A DNA stretch of 64,000 bases, taken from Cognatiyoonia koreensis. GTDB taxonomy: Bacteria; Pseudomonadota; Alphaproteobacteria; Rhodobacterales; Rhodobacteraceae. The stretch's first letter is position 1, and each line of letters opens with the position of its first letter. The stretch spans positions 744,001-808,000 of the forward strand of contig NZ_FOIZ01000002.1 in NCBI RefSeq assembly GCF_900109295.1, written 5' to 3'. Below are positions 26,689 to 35,002 of this stretch, piece after piece. The notes beneath the pieces are model-generated. The model saw only the letters and a program-made list of their open reading frames with translations. It did not search any database and had not been told where the DNA came from. Position numbers and translations under genes: made by a program.

Positions 26689-26985
26689 ATGGGACTACTG
26701 ACCAGAGACCGCGAAACCGCACCGTGCACGGTGACGATATCGCATCGCTTTGAAGAACTGTCCGCGCATGTGCGCCTGAACAACGGGGCGGTGATTCACC
26801 CCGGTGACACGGTGCAGGTGCAAGGGCCAGAAATCATGGCCGCATTTGGCGAATTGGTTGAAGAAGACCGCACCGCCATCATCACCCGTGCGTCCAAGCT
26901 GGAACGCATGTGGACACGGGCCACCGGTGATTTGGAATTCATGGAACTGTGTGAATTTTCGTTCAGCGAAGAGGTGATGTCATGA
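26689..26985 (+). CDS. Small conserved photosynthesis-cluster protein between puhC and acsF
   Basis: This 98-residue soluble protein has no signal peptide, cysteine pair or membrane helix that I can see apart from one cysteine near each end. The sequence reads as a small beta-rich domain: CTVTISHRFEELSAHVRLNN, then VIHPGDTVQVQGPEI, then a helical tail (RASKLERMWTRATGDLEFMELCEFSFSEEVMS). An AAAGGG site precedes the ATG, and the stop overlaps the acsF start by ATGA. Its fixed place and coupling to acsF suggest a role in AcsF function, such as a cyclase accessory or assembly factor. I do not know an established name; in some Rhodobacter maps an unassigned small orf stands here. Confidence 0.85.
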   Translation: MGLLTRDRETAPCTVTISHRFEELSAHVRLNNGAVIHPGDTVQVQGPEIMAAFGELVEEDRTAIITRASKLERMWTRATGDLEFMELCEFSFSEEVMS

Positions 26986-28100
26986 ATATGCATTCATCAA
27001 ACGCCGCCACAGCCGAAGAAGCCATTGCCGCCCAAGAAGCCCTGCCGCCGCTGACGAACGAGGAAGCGACTCAGGTCGCGATGCAGAACACGCTGCTGAC
27101 CCCGCGTTTTTACACCACCGATTTTGACGAGATGGACGCGATCGACGTCACCCCTGTCCGTGCCGAGTGGGACAAGCTGATCGGGCAGATGAAATCAGAC
27201 CCGAACAAGGGCCATTTCCGCAAGAATGAAGATTGGGACACCGTCGATTGGGACGGGATGGAACCCAAGCTGAAGGCGGAGTTTATCGATTTTCTGATCT
27301 CTTCCTGCACGGCGGAATTTTCAGGCTGCGTCCTTTACAAGGAAATGAAGCGCCGCGGGTCCAACAAGGACATCACCGAGCTGTTCCAGCTGATGGCCCG
27401 TGACGAGGCCCGCCATGCCGGTTTCATCAACGATGCTTTGCGTGAAGCCGGAATTGCTGTGAACCTTGGGTTTCTGACGCAGGCCAAGAAATACACCTAT
27501 TTCCGGCCCAAGTTCATCTATTACGCGACCTACCTGTCCGAGAAGATCGGCTATGCCCGCTACATCACGATCTATCGCCATCTTGAAAAGCATCCCGAAC
27601 ATCGGTTCCACCCGATTTTCAAGTGGTTCTGCGAGTGGTGCAATGACGAGTTTTCGCATGGTGAGGCCTTTGCCCTGCTGATGAAGACAGATCCTTCCCT
27701 GACCGAAACGCGTGTGAACAAGCTGTGGATCAAGTTTTTCCTGACAGCCGTGTTTTCCACGATGTGGGTCCGCGATGCGCAGCGCCCGGCGTTTCATGAA
27801 GCTTTGGGCGTCGATTCTGCCTGGTACGGACAGGAAGTTTTCCGCAAGACGTCTGACATCTCGCGGCAGGTCTTTCCGATGGTGCTGGATATCGACCACC
27901 CCCGCTGGATCCCGAACCTAGACCGCATGAAAGACGCGAATGCGCAGATTGCCGAAGGCAAGAAGCAAGGCGGAGCGGCCGGTATGGTCAAAAGGATTGT
28001 CGGTTCCGCCAAGGCTGGTTTCGCATTCGTCTCGCTGCTCACCATTCCGGTCGAGAAAAGCGAAGTGCCCGAAAGCCCTAGAATGGAGCCTGCATATTGA
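26982..28100 (+). CDS. acsF: Magnesium-protoporphyrin IX monomethyl ester aerobic oxidative cyclase
   Basis: AcsF is the oxygen-dependent diiron cyclase that forms the isocyclic ring E, the aerobic alternative to BchE. The 372-residue protein has two EXXH-type iron-binding motifs, Glu142-Ala-Arg-His145 (ARDEARHAGF) and Glu223-Phe-Ser-His226 (CNDEFSHGEAF), and the conserved FRKNEDWDTVDWDGMEPKLKAEFIDFLISSCTAEFSGCVLYKE region. It is coupled by ATGA to the upstream 98-residue gene and to puhE through a TTGA overlap. Presence of acsF fits aerobic phototrophy; bchE is not in the window. Confidence 0.97.
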   Translation: MNMHSSNAATAEEAIAAQEALPPLTNEEATQVAMQNTLLTPRFYTTDFDEMDAIDVTPVRAEWDKLIGQMKSDPNKGHFRKNEDWDTVDWDGMEPKLKAEFIDFLISSCTAEFSGCVLYKEMKRRGSNKDITELFQLMARDEARHAGFINDALREAGIAVNLGFLTQAKKYTYFRPKFIYYATYLSEKIGYARYITIYRHLEKHPEHRFHPIFKWFCEWCNDEFSHGEAFALLMKTDPSLTETRVNKLWIKFFLTAVFSTMWVRDAQRPAFHEALGVDSAWYGQEVFRKTSDISRQVFPMVLDIDHPRWIPNLDRMKDANAQIAEGKKQGGAAGMVKRIVGSAKAGFAFVSLLTIPVEKSEVPESPRMEPAY

Positions 28101-28894
28101 TCTTTGCATCCGTCATTGCGGCCGTTTTTGTCTGGTGGTTGTCCACTGGAACCCTTCTTCTGGTCGTCCGCAGGGCCGACCGGAAGGGTGGTGACGCGCA
28201 TGCAATGGCGGTGCTGATTGGTTTGCCGTTCCTTGCACTTGGGATTGCTGCAGTGGTTCTGTCACTGCAGCAACAAGACCTGATGAGTGTCTATCTTGGC
28301 TTTTTGGGCGCGCTTGCCGTTTGGGGTTGGGCCGAACTGGCGTTTCTGACGGGCATTATTGCTGGTCCCGTGCGGCAGGACTGCCCCGATGATCTGGACC
28401 CGCAGACCCGTTTCGGACGCGCCTTTGGCACGGTCGTCTATCATGAAATGCTGTTGCTGGTTGGCCTTTTGGGCTTAGTCGTCGTTTCCAGCGGTGCTGC
28501 CAATCGCATGGCCCTGGCGACCTATATGATCCTGTTCCTTGCCCGGATTTCAGCCAAGCTGAACCTGTTCTTCGGTGTGCCCCGGATCAATACGGAATTC
28601 GTGCCTGACCAGCTGCACCACTTGAAAACCTATTTCCGCAAAGGTCCGGTGACGATCGCCTTTCCGATCGCAATCACTGTCCTGACCGCCTTGCTGGCCG
28701 TTTGCGTCGAGCGTCTTGTCGCTGCTGAAACCGTTGTCACACAGACCGGTTTTGCATTGCTGACGGCGTTGTCCGCGCTGGCCCTTCTTGAACACTGGCT
28801 GATGGTTGTTCCGCTGCCAGATGCGAAACTTTGGCGCTGGATGTTGCCGGCGCCCAAACCGATCACGACGAAGGACGAAAACCATGGATTTTGA
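28097..28894 (+). CDS. puhE: Photosynthetic complex putative assembly protein PuhE
   Basis: PuhE is a membrane protein with roughly seven helices that modulates bacteriochlorophyll synthesis and RC assembly in Rhodobacter capsulatus. The 265-residue product begins [28 protein letters not shown] and ends with [21 protein letters not shown], both typical. The start codon is TTG (28097) overlapping the acsF stop as TTGA, an unusual start decided by the overlap and lack of any in-frame ATG before the first helix. Its end overlaps hemA by eleven bases. Confidence 0.93.
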   Translation: MIFASVIAAVFVWWLSTGTLLLVVRRADRKGGDAHAMAVLIGLPFLALGIAAVVLSLQQQDLMSVYLGFLGALAVWGWAELAFLTGIIAGPVRQDCPDDLDPQTRFGRAFGTVVYHEMLLLVGLLGLVVVSSGAANRMALATYMILFLARISAKLNLFFGVPRINTEFVPDQLHHLKTYFRKGPVTIAFPIAITVLTALLAVCVERLVAAETVVTQTGFALLTALSALALLEHWLMVVPLPDAKLWRWMLPAPKPITTKDENHGF

Positions 28895-30098
28895 CGCACT
28901 GTTTGAAGAGCAGCTCGATATTCTGAAGAGCGAGGGCAACTATCGCTACTTTGCCGAGCTCGAGCGTAAATGTGGGAAGTTTCCAAGGGCGGCGAACCAT
29001 GCGGAGGACGGCGTGCGCGATGTCACCGTCTGGTGTTCCAATGACTATCTGGGCATGGGACAGCATCCCAAAGTGATCGATGCCATGTGCGAGGCGGTCA
29101 AGCGGACCGGCACCGGCGCTGGCGGCACCCGTAATATCAGTGGCACGAACCATGACCACCTGCTGCTGGAGGCCGAGTTGGCCGATCTGCATGGCAAGGA
29201 GGCGGCGCTGCTGTTCACGTCCGGCTATGTGTCGAATTGGGCGGCCTTGTCCACGTTGGGGTCGCGTCTGCCCGGGTGTGTCATCCTGTCGGATGCAGGC
29301 AACCATGCATCAATGATCGAGGGCATCCGCCATTCCCGCGCCCAGAAGGTGATCTGGAACCACAACGATGTCGTCGATCTGGAAGCGAAACTTGCGGCCC
29401 TGCCAGAAGATGTGCCGAAAATCGTCGCGTTCGAGTCTGTTTATTCCATGGATGGCGATATCGCCCCGATCAAGGACATCGTGGATGTTGCCGAAAAGTA
29501 CGGCGCGATGACCTATCTGGATGAGGTCCATGCGGTTGGTCTTTATGGTCCGCGCGGTGGCGGTGTCAGTGAACGCGAGGGCGTTGCCGATCGGATCACC
29601 CTGATCGAAGGGACGTTGGGCAAAGCTTACGGCGTTGTCGGCGGCTATATCACCGGGTCTGCGCCGCTCTGCGATTTCATCCGGTCATTTGCCTCCGGCT
29701 TCATCTTTACTACCGCCTTGCCGCCCGCCGTTGCGGCTGCGGCCCGCACGTCCATCGCCCATCTCAAGGCATCGGATATCGAGCGTGCACGTCATCGCCG
29801 CCAGGTCGCCCGTTTGCGCGCGGCGCTGGACCGCGAAGGCATTCCGCATCTCGAAAACGAAAGCCATATCGTGCCCGTGATGATCAAGGATCCGGTCAAG
29901 ACCCGGATGCTGGCCGACTATCTGATGAACGAATGGGATATCTACGTGCAACCGATCAATTATCCGACGGTTCCCAAAGGCACCGAACGGCTGCGGTTCA
30001 CACCATCACCACTGCATACCGACGCGGATATCGATTTCCTTGTCCATGCGCTGTCTACGCTGTGGCGGCAGTGCGCTTTGGCCCACGCGGTGGCTTGA
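28884..30098 (+). CDS. hemA: 5-aminolevulinate synthase
   Basis: HemA condenses glycine and succinyl-CoA to 5-aminolevulinate (Shemin pathway), the entry to haem and bacteriochlorophyll in alphaproteobacteria. The 404-residue PLP enzyme has [15 protein letters not shown], the PLP-interacting [15 protein letters not shown] and the Schiff-base lysine, Lys247 in [18 protein letters not shown] 28884 ([12 protein letters not shown]) lies within the 3' end of puhE. A 6-base inverted repeat TGATAT-CGC-ATATCA spans the stop codon, probably by chance. Its inclusion in the photosynthesis operon links precursor supply to pigment demand. Confidence 0.97.
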   Translation: MDFDALFEEQLDILKSEGNYRYFAELERKCGKFPRAANHAEDGVRDVTVWCSNDYLGMGQHPKVIDAMCEAVKRTGTGAGGTRNISGTNHDHLLLEAELADLHGKEAALLFTSGYVSNWAALSTLGSRLPGCVILSDAGNHASMIEGIRHSRAQKVIWNHNDVVDLEAKLAALPEDVPKIVAFESVYSMDGDIAPIKDIVDVAEKYGAMTYLDEVHAVGLYGPRGGGVSEREGVADRITLIEGTLGKAYGVVGGYITGSAPLCDFIRSFASGFIFTTALPPAVAAAARTSIAHLKASDIERARHRRQVARLRAALDREGIPHLENESHIVPVMIKDPVKTRMLADYLMNEWDIYVQPINYPTVPKGTERLRFTPSPLHTDADIDFLVHALSTLWRQCALAHAVA

Positions 30099-30215
30099 TA
30101 TCGCATATCACATCACTTTTTGGGATGAACACTAGACCCCGTCCAATGAAACGCTAAGTTCCAGTTCAGCCAGGGCCCGCAGAGGTCCTGAAATTGTCGA
30201 AAAAGGAAGGCAGAT

Positions 30216-30659
30216 ATGAAGAAATTTACACTCGCAGCCGCACTTTCGGTGCTTGCCGCACCTGTCTTCGCAGACGGTCATGCATCCACGCAAGGGGACG
30301 CAGCCGCCGGTGAAGAGCAGTTCAATCGCCAGTGCGTGGCTTGCCACGTTGTCGCAGACGCATCCGGCGAAGTGCTTGCAGGCCGCAACGCGAAAACCGG
30401 CCCGAACCTTTATGGCGTCGCCGGTCGCACGCTTGGGAGCGTCGAAGACTTCCGCTATGGCGATCCGATTGTGGAACTGGGTGAGGCTGGCGAAGTCTGG
30501 ACCGAGGAATCCTTTGTCGGTTACGTACAGGACCCAACAGGTTGGCTGCGCGAAAAGCTGGATAACCGTCGTGCGCGCGGCAAGATGGCCTATCAGGTGC
30601 GCGAAGAATCCGACGCCTACGATCTCTATGCATATCTGTCGACATTCGAGGCCGAATAA
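30216..30659 (+). CDS. cycA: Cytochrome c2
   Basis: This soluble periplasmic c-type cytochrome carries electrons from bc1 to the reaction centre and to oxidases. The 147-residue precursor has a 19-residue signal peptide (cleavage at VFA-DG), the haem motif Cys40-Val-Ala-Cys43-His44 and the axial Met124 in RARGKMAYQV. GPNLYGVAGRTLG is a standard c2/class I segment. A strong AAGGAAGGCAG site precedes the ATG. It lies 117 bases after hemA in the same direction and is closed by a clear terminator, so it ends the long bchF-to-cycA row. It could also have its own promoter in the gap, but none was identified. Confidence 0.95.
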   Translation: MKKFTLAAALSVLAAPVFADGHASTQGDAAAGEEQFNRQCVACHVVADASGEVLAGRNAKTGPNLYGVAGRTLGSVEDFRYGDPIVELGEAGEVWTEESFVGYVQDPTGWLREKLDNRRARGKMAYQVREESDAYDLYAYLSTFEAE

Positions 30660-30681
30660 GCCACAGCGACATTGTGACACG

Positions 30682-30714
30682 AAGGGTCACCAGCGATGCT
30701 GGTGGCCCTTTTTT
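30682..30714 (+). terminator. Intrinsic terminator of cycA
   Basis: Arms AAGGGTCACCAGC (30682-30694) and GCTGGTGGCCCTT (30698-30710) pair with one mismatch around a GAT loop and run into a T tract that overlaps the last codon of the convergent bchO gene. Confidence 0.9.
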
Positions 30715-31561
30715 ATTGTAGAATATCCCTGATCAGCGCGGCGACCTCTTCGGGGTTTTCTTCGTGGGCGAGGTGTCCGACGTCTGACAGCGAATGCAGC
30801 GTGGCGTGCGGCAGTTTCTTTGCGGCATCGGCGCTGGTTTCTGGCGGAACTGCCTTGTCTTGTGTGCCCGTGATCAGATGCACGTCCGTGTCGATTTTGG
30901 AAAGCCGCCCCAGCAGCCCGTCAAGCGACCATTGCGCCATCATCGACAATGTGGCGTCGACATGTCTGCTGTCTTTCGCAAGCCGGTAGTAGAGCGCCTG
31001 TCCCTGTTCATCAAGCGGTGAGCCGGTTCCGGCAAGCAGGTTCTTGACGCTGGAGCGTGTCGTGCTGCCTGCAAAGAGTGAAGCGCTGAACGGTGTGATC
31101 GCCAGTAGCTTTGCCATTGCGGGAAAGAGCCAGCCTGCCACCCCTTTGAAGTTGCCCAAGGCCGCATTGATCCCGATCACCGTTTTCGGACGCAGCCCCA
31201 GCTCGACCATCCGCAATGCAATCGCCGCCCCGGCGGAATGGCCGATCAGCGCGGTGGGCTGCCAGCCTTCGTGCCGGACGAGCGACAGCAGGTCTTCGGC
31301 CATGTGATCAAGCCCGCAACGTTGTTGCGCACCGATTTGCGTGAAACCCTGCCCGGGCAGATCGACGGCGACGACGTGGTAGGTCTGCATCAACAGCGGG
31401 AAAAGATGTCGCCAGCTTTGCGTCGCCCCGCCTGCGCCGTGAATCAGCAGGAGTGTGTCGCCAGTGCCTGCTTCCTGCACGTGCCAGCGATGTGGCCGGT
31501 GCAGTACCATGCGCGAATACTGCCGCAGCGGCCAGCCATCGGCGTCTTGCGGCCATTTCAT
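30713..31561 (-). CDS. bchO: BchO, alpha/beta-hydrolase associated with Mg-chelatase
   Basis: BchO is a photosynthesis-cluster alpha/beta-hydrolase whose precise reaction is unsettled; it is thought to act around Mg-chelatase. The 282-residue protein has the oxyanion segment LLIHGAGGATQSW, the nucleophile elbow ALIGHSAGAAIAL (Ser in GHSAG) and the C-terminal catalytic His in DVGHLAHEENPEEV. It starts immediately after the bchD stop (TAGATG on the minus strand), so it is the last gene of crtA-bchI-bchD-bchO. Confidence 0.93.
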   Translation of the reverse strand: MKWPQDADGWPLRQYSRMVLHRPHRWHVQEAGTGDTLLLIHGAGGATQSWRHLFPLLMQTYHVVAVDLPGQGFTQIGAQQRCGLDHMAEDLLSLVRHEGWQPTALIGHSAGAAIALRMVELGLRPKTVIGINAALGNFKGVAGWLFPAMAKLLAITPFSASLFAGSTTRSSVKNLLAGTGSPLDEQGQALYYRLAKDSRHVDATLSMMAQWSLDGLLGRLSKIDTDVHLITGTQDKAVPPETSADAAKKLPHATLHSLSDVGHLAHEENPEEVAALIRDILQ

Positions 31562-33196
31562 CTAGGCGTCTAACGCGGCTGCGACCGCGGCTGACATTCG
31601 TTCCGCCTTGGCGCGGGGCATGGGCAGGTAGGTCGCATCAAGGGAGTGCGCGAGGTCGCGCAGTTTCGGCTCGGGCCGGTTTCCAGTGTCTATTACAATG
31701 GAATCGATGCTTTGTCCGCGTATCGCCCGTGCGATTGTCTGTGCATCATTTGCGGCCTGTTGACGGTTCGCCGTGCCGTCGCGGGCGATGTTCGCCCGTC
31801 CGTCCGTCAGGATACATATCGTCGGTGTCATGCCTTTGCGCCGCGCGTGCAGCGCCTGTTCGAGTGCCGCTTCCATACCGGCGGCAAGGGGCGTGCCGCC
31901 GCCACCGGGCAATTCCGCCAGCCGCCGTTTTGTTTGCACGAGCGAGCGGGTGGGGGGTAGCAGGGCTTCGGCCTTGTCGCCCCGAAAGGCGATAAGTGCG
32001 ACGTGATCGCGGCGCGCGTAGGCTTCGGCAAGAAGAAGTTCGACCGCGCCTTTCGCCTCTGCCAAACGGGCAAGCGCGGCAGAGCCCGAGGCATCGACGG
32101 CAAAGATCAGGAGCCGGTCGGACCGGTCTTCGAACCGCTTGATCTGGATATCGCCGCTGCGGATGTGAATCCCGTCGCGCCCTGTTTGCTGCTTGCGGAT
32201 GGTTTGCCAGGGGGCGGCGTTGCGCAGAGTGCCGATCACGTCGATCCGTGCGCCGTCTGCCTTGCGCCCGTTGCGGGATGGAAGCGGCCGCCCGCGCCGG
32301 TTCCCTTTCAGTCGCGCGCCGGACCCGCTGCCCTTGCCTGTGCGCGATTTCGTCTGCAATTGCGCAAGCAGGTTCGGTGGCAAGTTGGCGAGCACCGCGT
32401 CGAGCAACAGATCATCCGGCAGGGTCAGCGTATCGTCGGTTGCTTTGTCGCTGTCTTGCGCTTGGGTGTCTTGTTCATCCGGTGCCTCGGATGGTTCTGG
32501 TTCCGGGATACGTGTCGCGCGATGCGACAGGACCATCTTGCAGGCGAGGGCAAGAAGATCGTCCGAGACGTGATCCTTGCCAAACAGAACGGCCAAGGCG
32601 CGGGCGGCGCGTAGGACGAATTGCAAGGCACGACCGCTTTCCACGCCAAGTTCGCCTGCAATAGACACTGTTTTTTCGATCAGATCATCTGGTGTACGCA
32701 CCGGTGTTTTGACAACTTGCCCAGCTGGCGGGATGATCGCATCTGTCGCTGGCGTCGCGTTCAGGTCCACATGGAACGCGACCCGTTCGATCAAGCTGGC
32801 GGGGGTTGCTTCATCGTTTTCAGCCCCTTCATCAAGCAGGATCAAAGTATGCCCCGCTTGCCGGTCGAGCGTTTGCCCGAGAAGTGCTGCCATTTGTTGC
32901 GGCGTGCGTTCTGCCATCGCCAGCAAGAGGGGCCCAGGCGCTGAAAGCAAGCCTGCCTGCATGACCATCCGGCCTTGTGCGAGTGTCGCAGACAGGTCGA
33001 GGCCGCCTGTCAGGACATCGGTCGTCATGGTGGGGTGCAGTTTGACAGGATTGGGTGGAAACGCGGCCATCAGGGATTGCCGCACGGAACCGGCGCGGGC
33101 ACGGATGCAGACACCGCCGAGCATGGGATCAATCGCGATGAGCCGCAGCGCCAGCACGGCCATGTCCCATTGCGACGTGACCTTAGCCGAGCACAT
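31562..33196 (-). CDS. bchD: Magnesium chelatase subunit D
   Basis: BchD is the AAA+ platform subunit that assembles with BchI rings and contacts BchH. The 544-residue protein has a degenerate AAA+ domain (residues 1-190, without a good P-loop), a proline/acidic linker (EPEPSEAPDEQDTQAQDSD) and a C-terminal integrin-I/von Willebrand A domain with MIDAS motif AVDASGSAALARLAEAKGA and the later ILTDGRANI. The start is uncertain: ATG 33196 keeps SQWDMAVLALRLIAIDP, which resembles other BchD N-termini, and overlaps bchI by 14 bases; ATG 33163 is a shorter option. Confidence 0.92.
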   Translation of the reverse strand: MCSAKVTSQWDMAVLALRLIAIDPMLGGVCIRARAGSVRQSLMAAFPPNPVKLHPTMTTDVLTGGLDLSATLAQGRMVMQAGLLSAPGPLLLAMAERTPQQMAALLGQTLDRQAGHTLILLDEGAENDEATPASLIERVAFHVDLNATPATDAIIPPAGQVVKTPVRTPDDLIEKTVSIAGELGVESGRALQFVLRAARALAVLFGKDHVSDDLLALACKMVLSHRATRIPEPEPSEAPDEQDTQAQDSDKATDDTLTLPDDLLLDAVLANLPPNLLAQLQTKSRTGKGSGSGARLKGNRRGRPLPSRNGRKADGARIDVIGTLRNAAPWQTIRKQQTGRDGIHIRSGDIQIKRFEDRSDRLLIFAVDASGSAALARLAEAKGAVELLLAEAYARRDHVALIAFRGDKAEALLPPTRSLVQTKRRLAELPGGGGTPLAAGMEAALEQALHARRKGMTPTICILTDGRANIARDGTANRQQAANDAQTIARAIRGQSIDSIVIDTGNRPEPKLRDLAHSLDATYLPMPRAKAERMSAAVAAALDA

Positions 33197-34184
33197 CTTC
33201 AACCACACGGCCGACGCGTGCGCCGCTTCCAGCTTCGTCCAGCGGATCGCGCCGGAGCCGGTGACGCAGGGCCATGCCTGCGACGGCTTTGATGTGTGCC
33301 TTTGTTACCGTCTTGTCATCGCGCCACGCCGCGAATGCGCGGGCGGTCTTGAGGATTGTCAGCTCTCCTCGTAGGCCGTCCGACCCGAGCGCGAGGCAGA
33401 GTTCGGCGACGTCATGCAGGGTCTGATCCGGCGTCTTCAGTTTTTTCAGCGCTTTGCGTGCTTTGAGGATGTTGTCGCGAATTGTCGCGTCTTCGGCCTG
33501 CCATCGCAGCATGAAAGCCGCGTTGTCGTTTTCGTAGGCGTCGCGCCGTTTTATGACCTCGACCCGCGTGGCGATGTCTTTGGGCGATGCGACCTCGACC
33601 GAGAGCCCGAAGCGGTCGAGCAATTGCGGACGCAGTTCGCCTTCTTCGGGGTTACCGGAGCCGACCAGTACGAAGCGGGCAGGATGGCGGATCGAAAGAC
33701 CTTCGCGTTCGACCACGTTTTCGCCTGACTGTGCGACGTCCAGCAGCAGATCGACGATGTGGTCTTCGAGCAGGTTGACCTCGTCAATATAGAGATAGCC
33801 GCGGTTGGCCCGTGCCAGCAGCCCCGGCTCAAACGCCTTTTCGCCTTTGGTCAGCGCCTTTTCGATGTCGAGCGCACCGGTTACGCGATCCTCGGTCGCG
33901 CCAAGGGGCAGATCGACGACGGGGGTGGGCAGCGTTTCGGTTTTTTTCGACCCTAATTCAGCCCAATCTGGCACCTCACCGGGTTTTTCGCTGTTGAGCG
34001 GGCACCCCTTGACCGCCTTGATTGACGGCAGCAAGGCGGCGAGCGCGCGCACGGCTGTTGATTTGCCGGTGCCGCGGTCGCCGAACACCAGCACGCCGCC
34101 GATGGACGGGTCGATCGCGGTCAGGATCATCGCTTGCTTCATCTCGTCCTGACCGACGATTGCGGAGAATGGAAAAGGGGTCAT
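33183..34184 (-). CDS. bchI: Magnesium chelatase ATPase subunit I
   Basis: BchI is the active AAA+ ATPase of Mg-chelatase. The 333-residue protein has Walker A GDRGTGKSTA near residue 40, Walker B-type YLYIDEVNLLEDHIVD, and the sensor segment FVLVGSGNPEEGELRPQLLDRFGLSVEV. ATG 34184 (MTPFPFSAIVGQDEMKQAM) overlaps the crtA stop as ATGA; the extended frame to 34277 lies inside crtA and is rejected. It is translated together with crtA and bchD. Confidence 0.97.
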   Translation of the reverse strand: MTPFPFSAIVGQDEMKQAMILTAIDPSIGGVLVFGDRGTGKSTAVRALAALLPSIKAVKGCPLNSEKPGEVPDWAELGSKKTETLPTPVVDLPLGATEDRVTGALDIEKALTKGEKAFEPGLLARANRGYLYIDEVNLLEDHIVDLLLDVAQSGENVVEREGLSIRHPARFVLVGSGNPEEGELRPQLLDRFGLSVEVASPKDIATRVEVIKRRDAYENDNAAFMLRWQAEDATIRDNILKARKALKKLKTPDQTLHDVAELCLALGSDGLRGELTILKTARAFAAWRDDKTVTKAHIKAVAGMALRHRLRRDPLDEAGSGARVGRVVEDVLG

Positions 34185-34885
34185 GCGGCCTCTAACGCGG
34201 CGAGGGGCGATGTGCCGCCCCATGTGCCGCTGTCTGATTGAATGGTGAAACGGGCATAGAGTTCTTCGCGGAACCACCCTTCGGTGCGCACGGCGCGGAT
34301 CGCATCGCTATGTGCGCCGGTGCGGGCAAAAGCGGCCATGGCCTGTTCGGATGGCCAGATCGAGAATGTGACCTGCTGGAGCAATGGCACTTCGCCGATG
34401 CCGATCTTGAAGATGACGTTCGGATCCTGACCGATGATTTCAGAGATACGCGGCACCCGGCCCCAGAAGCGGGACATGATACCGGGGCGCACGGTGGCGC
34501 GGGTCAGGGCCGCAAGCGGGCCGATGGATTTTGCACCGCTGGGTTCAAACGGTGTGACGCCTGACCAGTTGCCCCGCGCTGTTTCGGGCGAAAGGAAGAC
34601 TGTCCATGTTTCTGATGCCCGTTCTGCGTATTTACGGAAGATGGGTGCAGTGGCTGTGCGGTCCCGCGCGATGGCTTCGGACGGCCATGTCGCCAGTATC
34701 GCGATCACTTGGGGGAAAAGCGTTGGGGAGAACCCGACGCCAGTGCCCGATCCGCAGAGTTTCCAGAATCCGATGTCTGCCACCTTTGCCAGTGGCCGCC
34801 GCGCCGCCCCCATCATCCACAGCGCCCACGCCCGGTCTGCCACGCTGGGCAGTCGGAAAAACGAAAGGCTGACGGTTTGACCCAT
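34181..34885 (-). CDS. crtA: Spheroidene monooxygenase
   Basis: CrtA inserts the 2-keto group into spheroidene or hydroxyspheroidene in the presence of oxygen, giving spheroidenone-type carotenoids common in aerobic phototrophs. The 234-residue protein starts MGQTVSLSFFRLPSVADRAWALWMMG and contains GTGVGFSPTLFPQVIAILATWPSE and VTFSIWPSEQAMAAFARTGAHSDAIRAVRTEGWFREELYARF, typical of the family. It is the first gene of crtA-bchIDO and is divergent from crtI across a 117-base gap with two PpsR boxes. CrtC, CrtD and CrtF needed to make its substrate are not in the window. Confidence 0.95.
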   Translation of the reverse strand: MGQTVSLSFFRLPSVADRAWALWMMGAARRPLAKVADIGFWKLCGSGTGVGFSPTLFPQVIAILATWPSEAIARDRTATAPIFRKYAERASETWTVFLSPETARGNWSGVTPFEPSGAKSIGPLAALTRATVRPGIMSRFWGRVPRISEIIGQDPNVIFKIGIGEVPLLQQVTFSIWPSEQAMAAFARTGAHSDAIRAVRTEGWFREELYARFTIQSDSGTWGGTSPLAALEAA

Positions 34886-34902
34886 GGTGGCTATCCTAAA
34901 GG

Positions 34903-34985
34903 TGTCAACTTAGTCTGACATATTCTGTTTTACTTGTGAAGACTTGCGGTTATCATAGGGGTACGATTGTCAACTTAACCTGACA
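34903..34985. promoter_or_regulatory. Divergent crtA/crtI promoter region with paired PpsR boxes
   Basis: Two exact TGT-N12-ACA boxes are present: 34903-34920 (TGTCAACTTAGTCTGACA) and 34968-34985 (TGTCAACTTAACCTGACA). They differ at only two of 18 positions and are 65 bases apart, close to six helical turns, which would suit cooperative or looping repression of both crtA and crtI. A tentative crtI promoter, TTTACT (34929-34934) and TATCAT (34951-34956) with 16-base spacing, lies between them. Confidence 0.85.
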
Positions 34986-35002
34986 CATAAAGGCTGCCGC
35001 AC

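Noticed and set aside
30096..30110. TGATAT-CGC-ATATCA inverted repeat at the hemA stop as an FNR-type site
   Set aside because: It does not match the TTGAT-N4-ATCAA consensus and overlaps the coding end, so it is probably chance.
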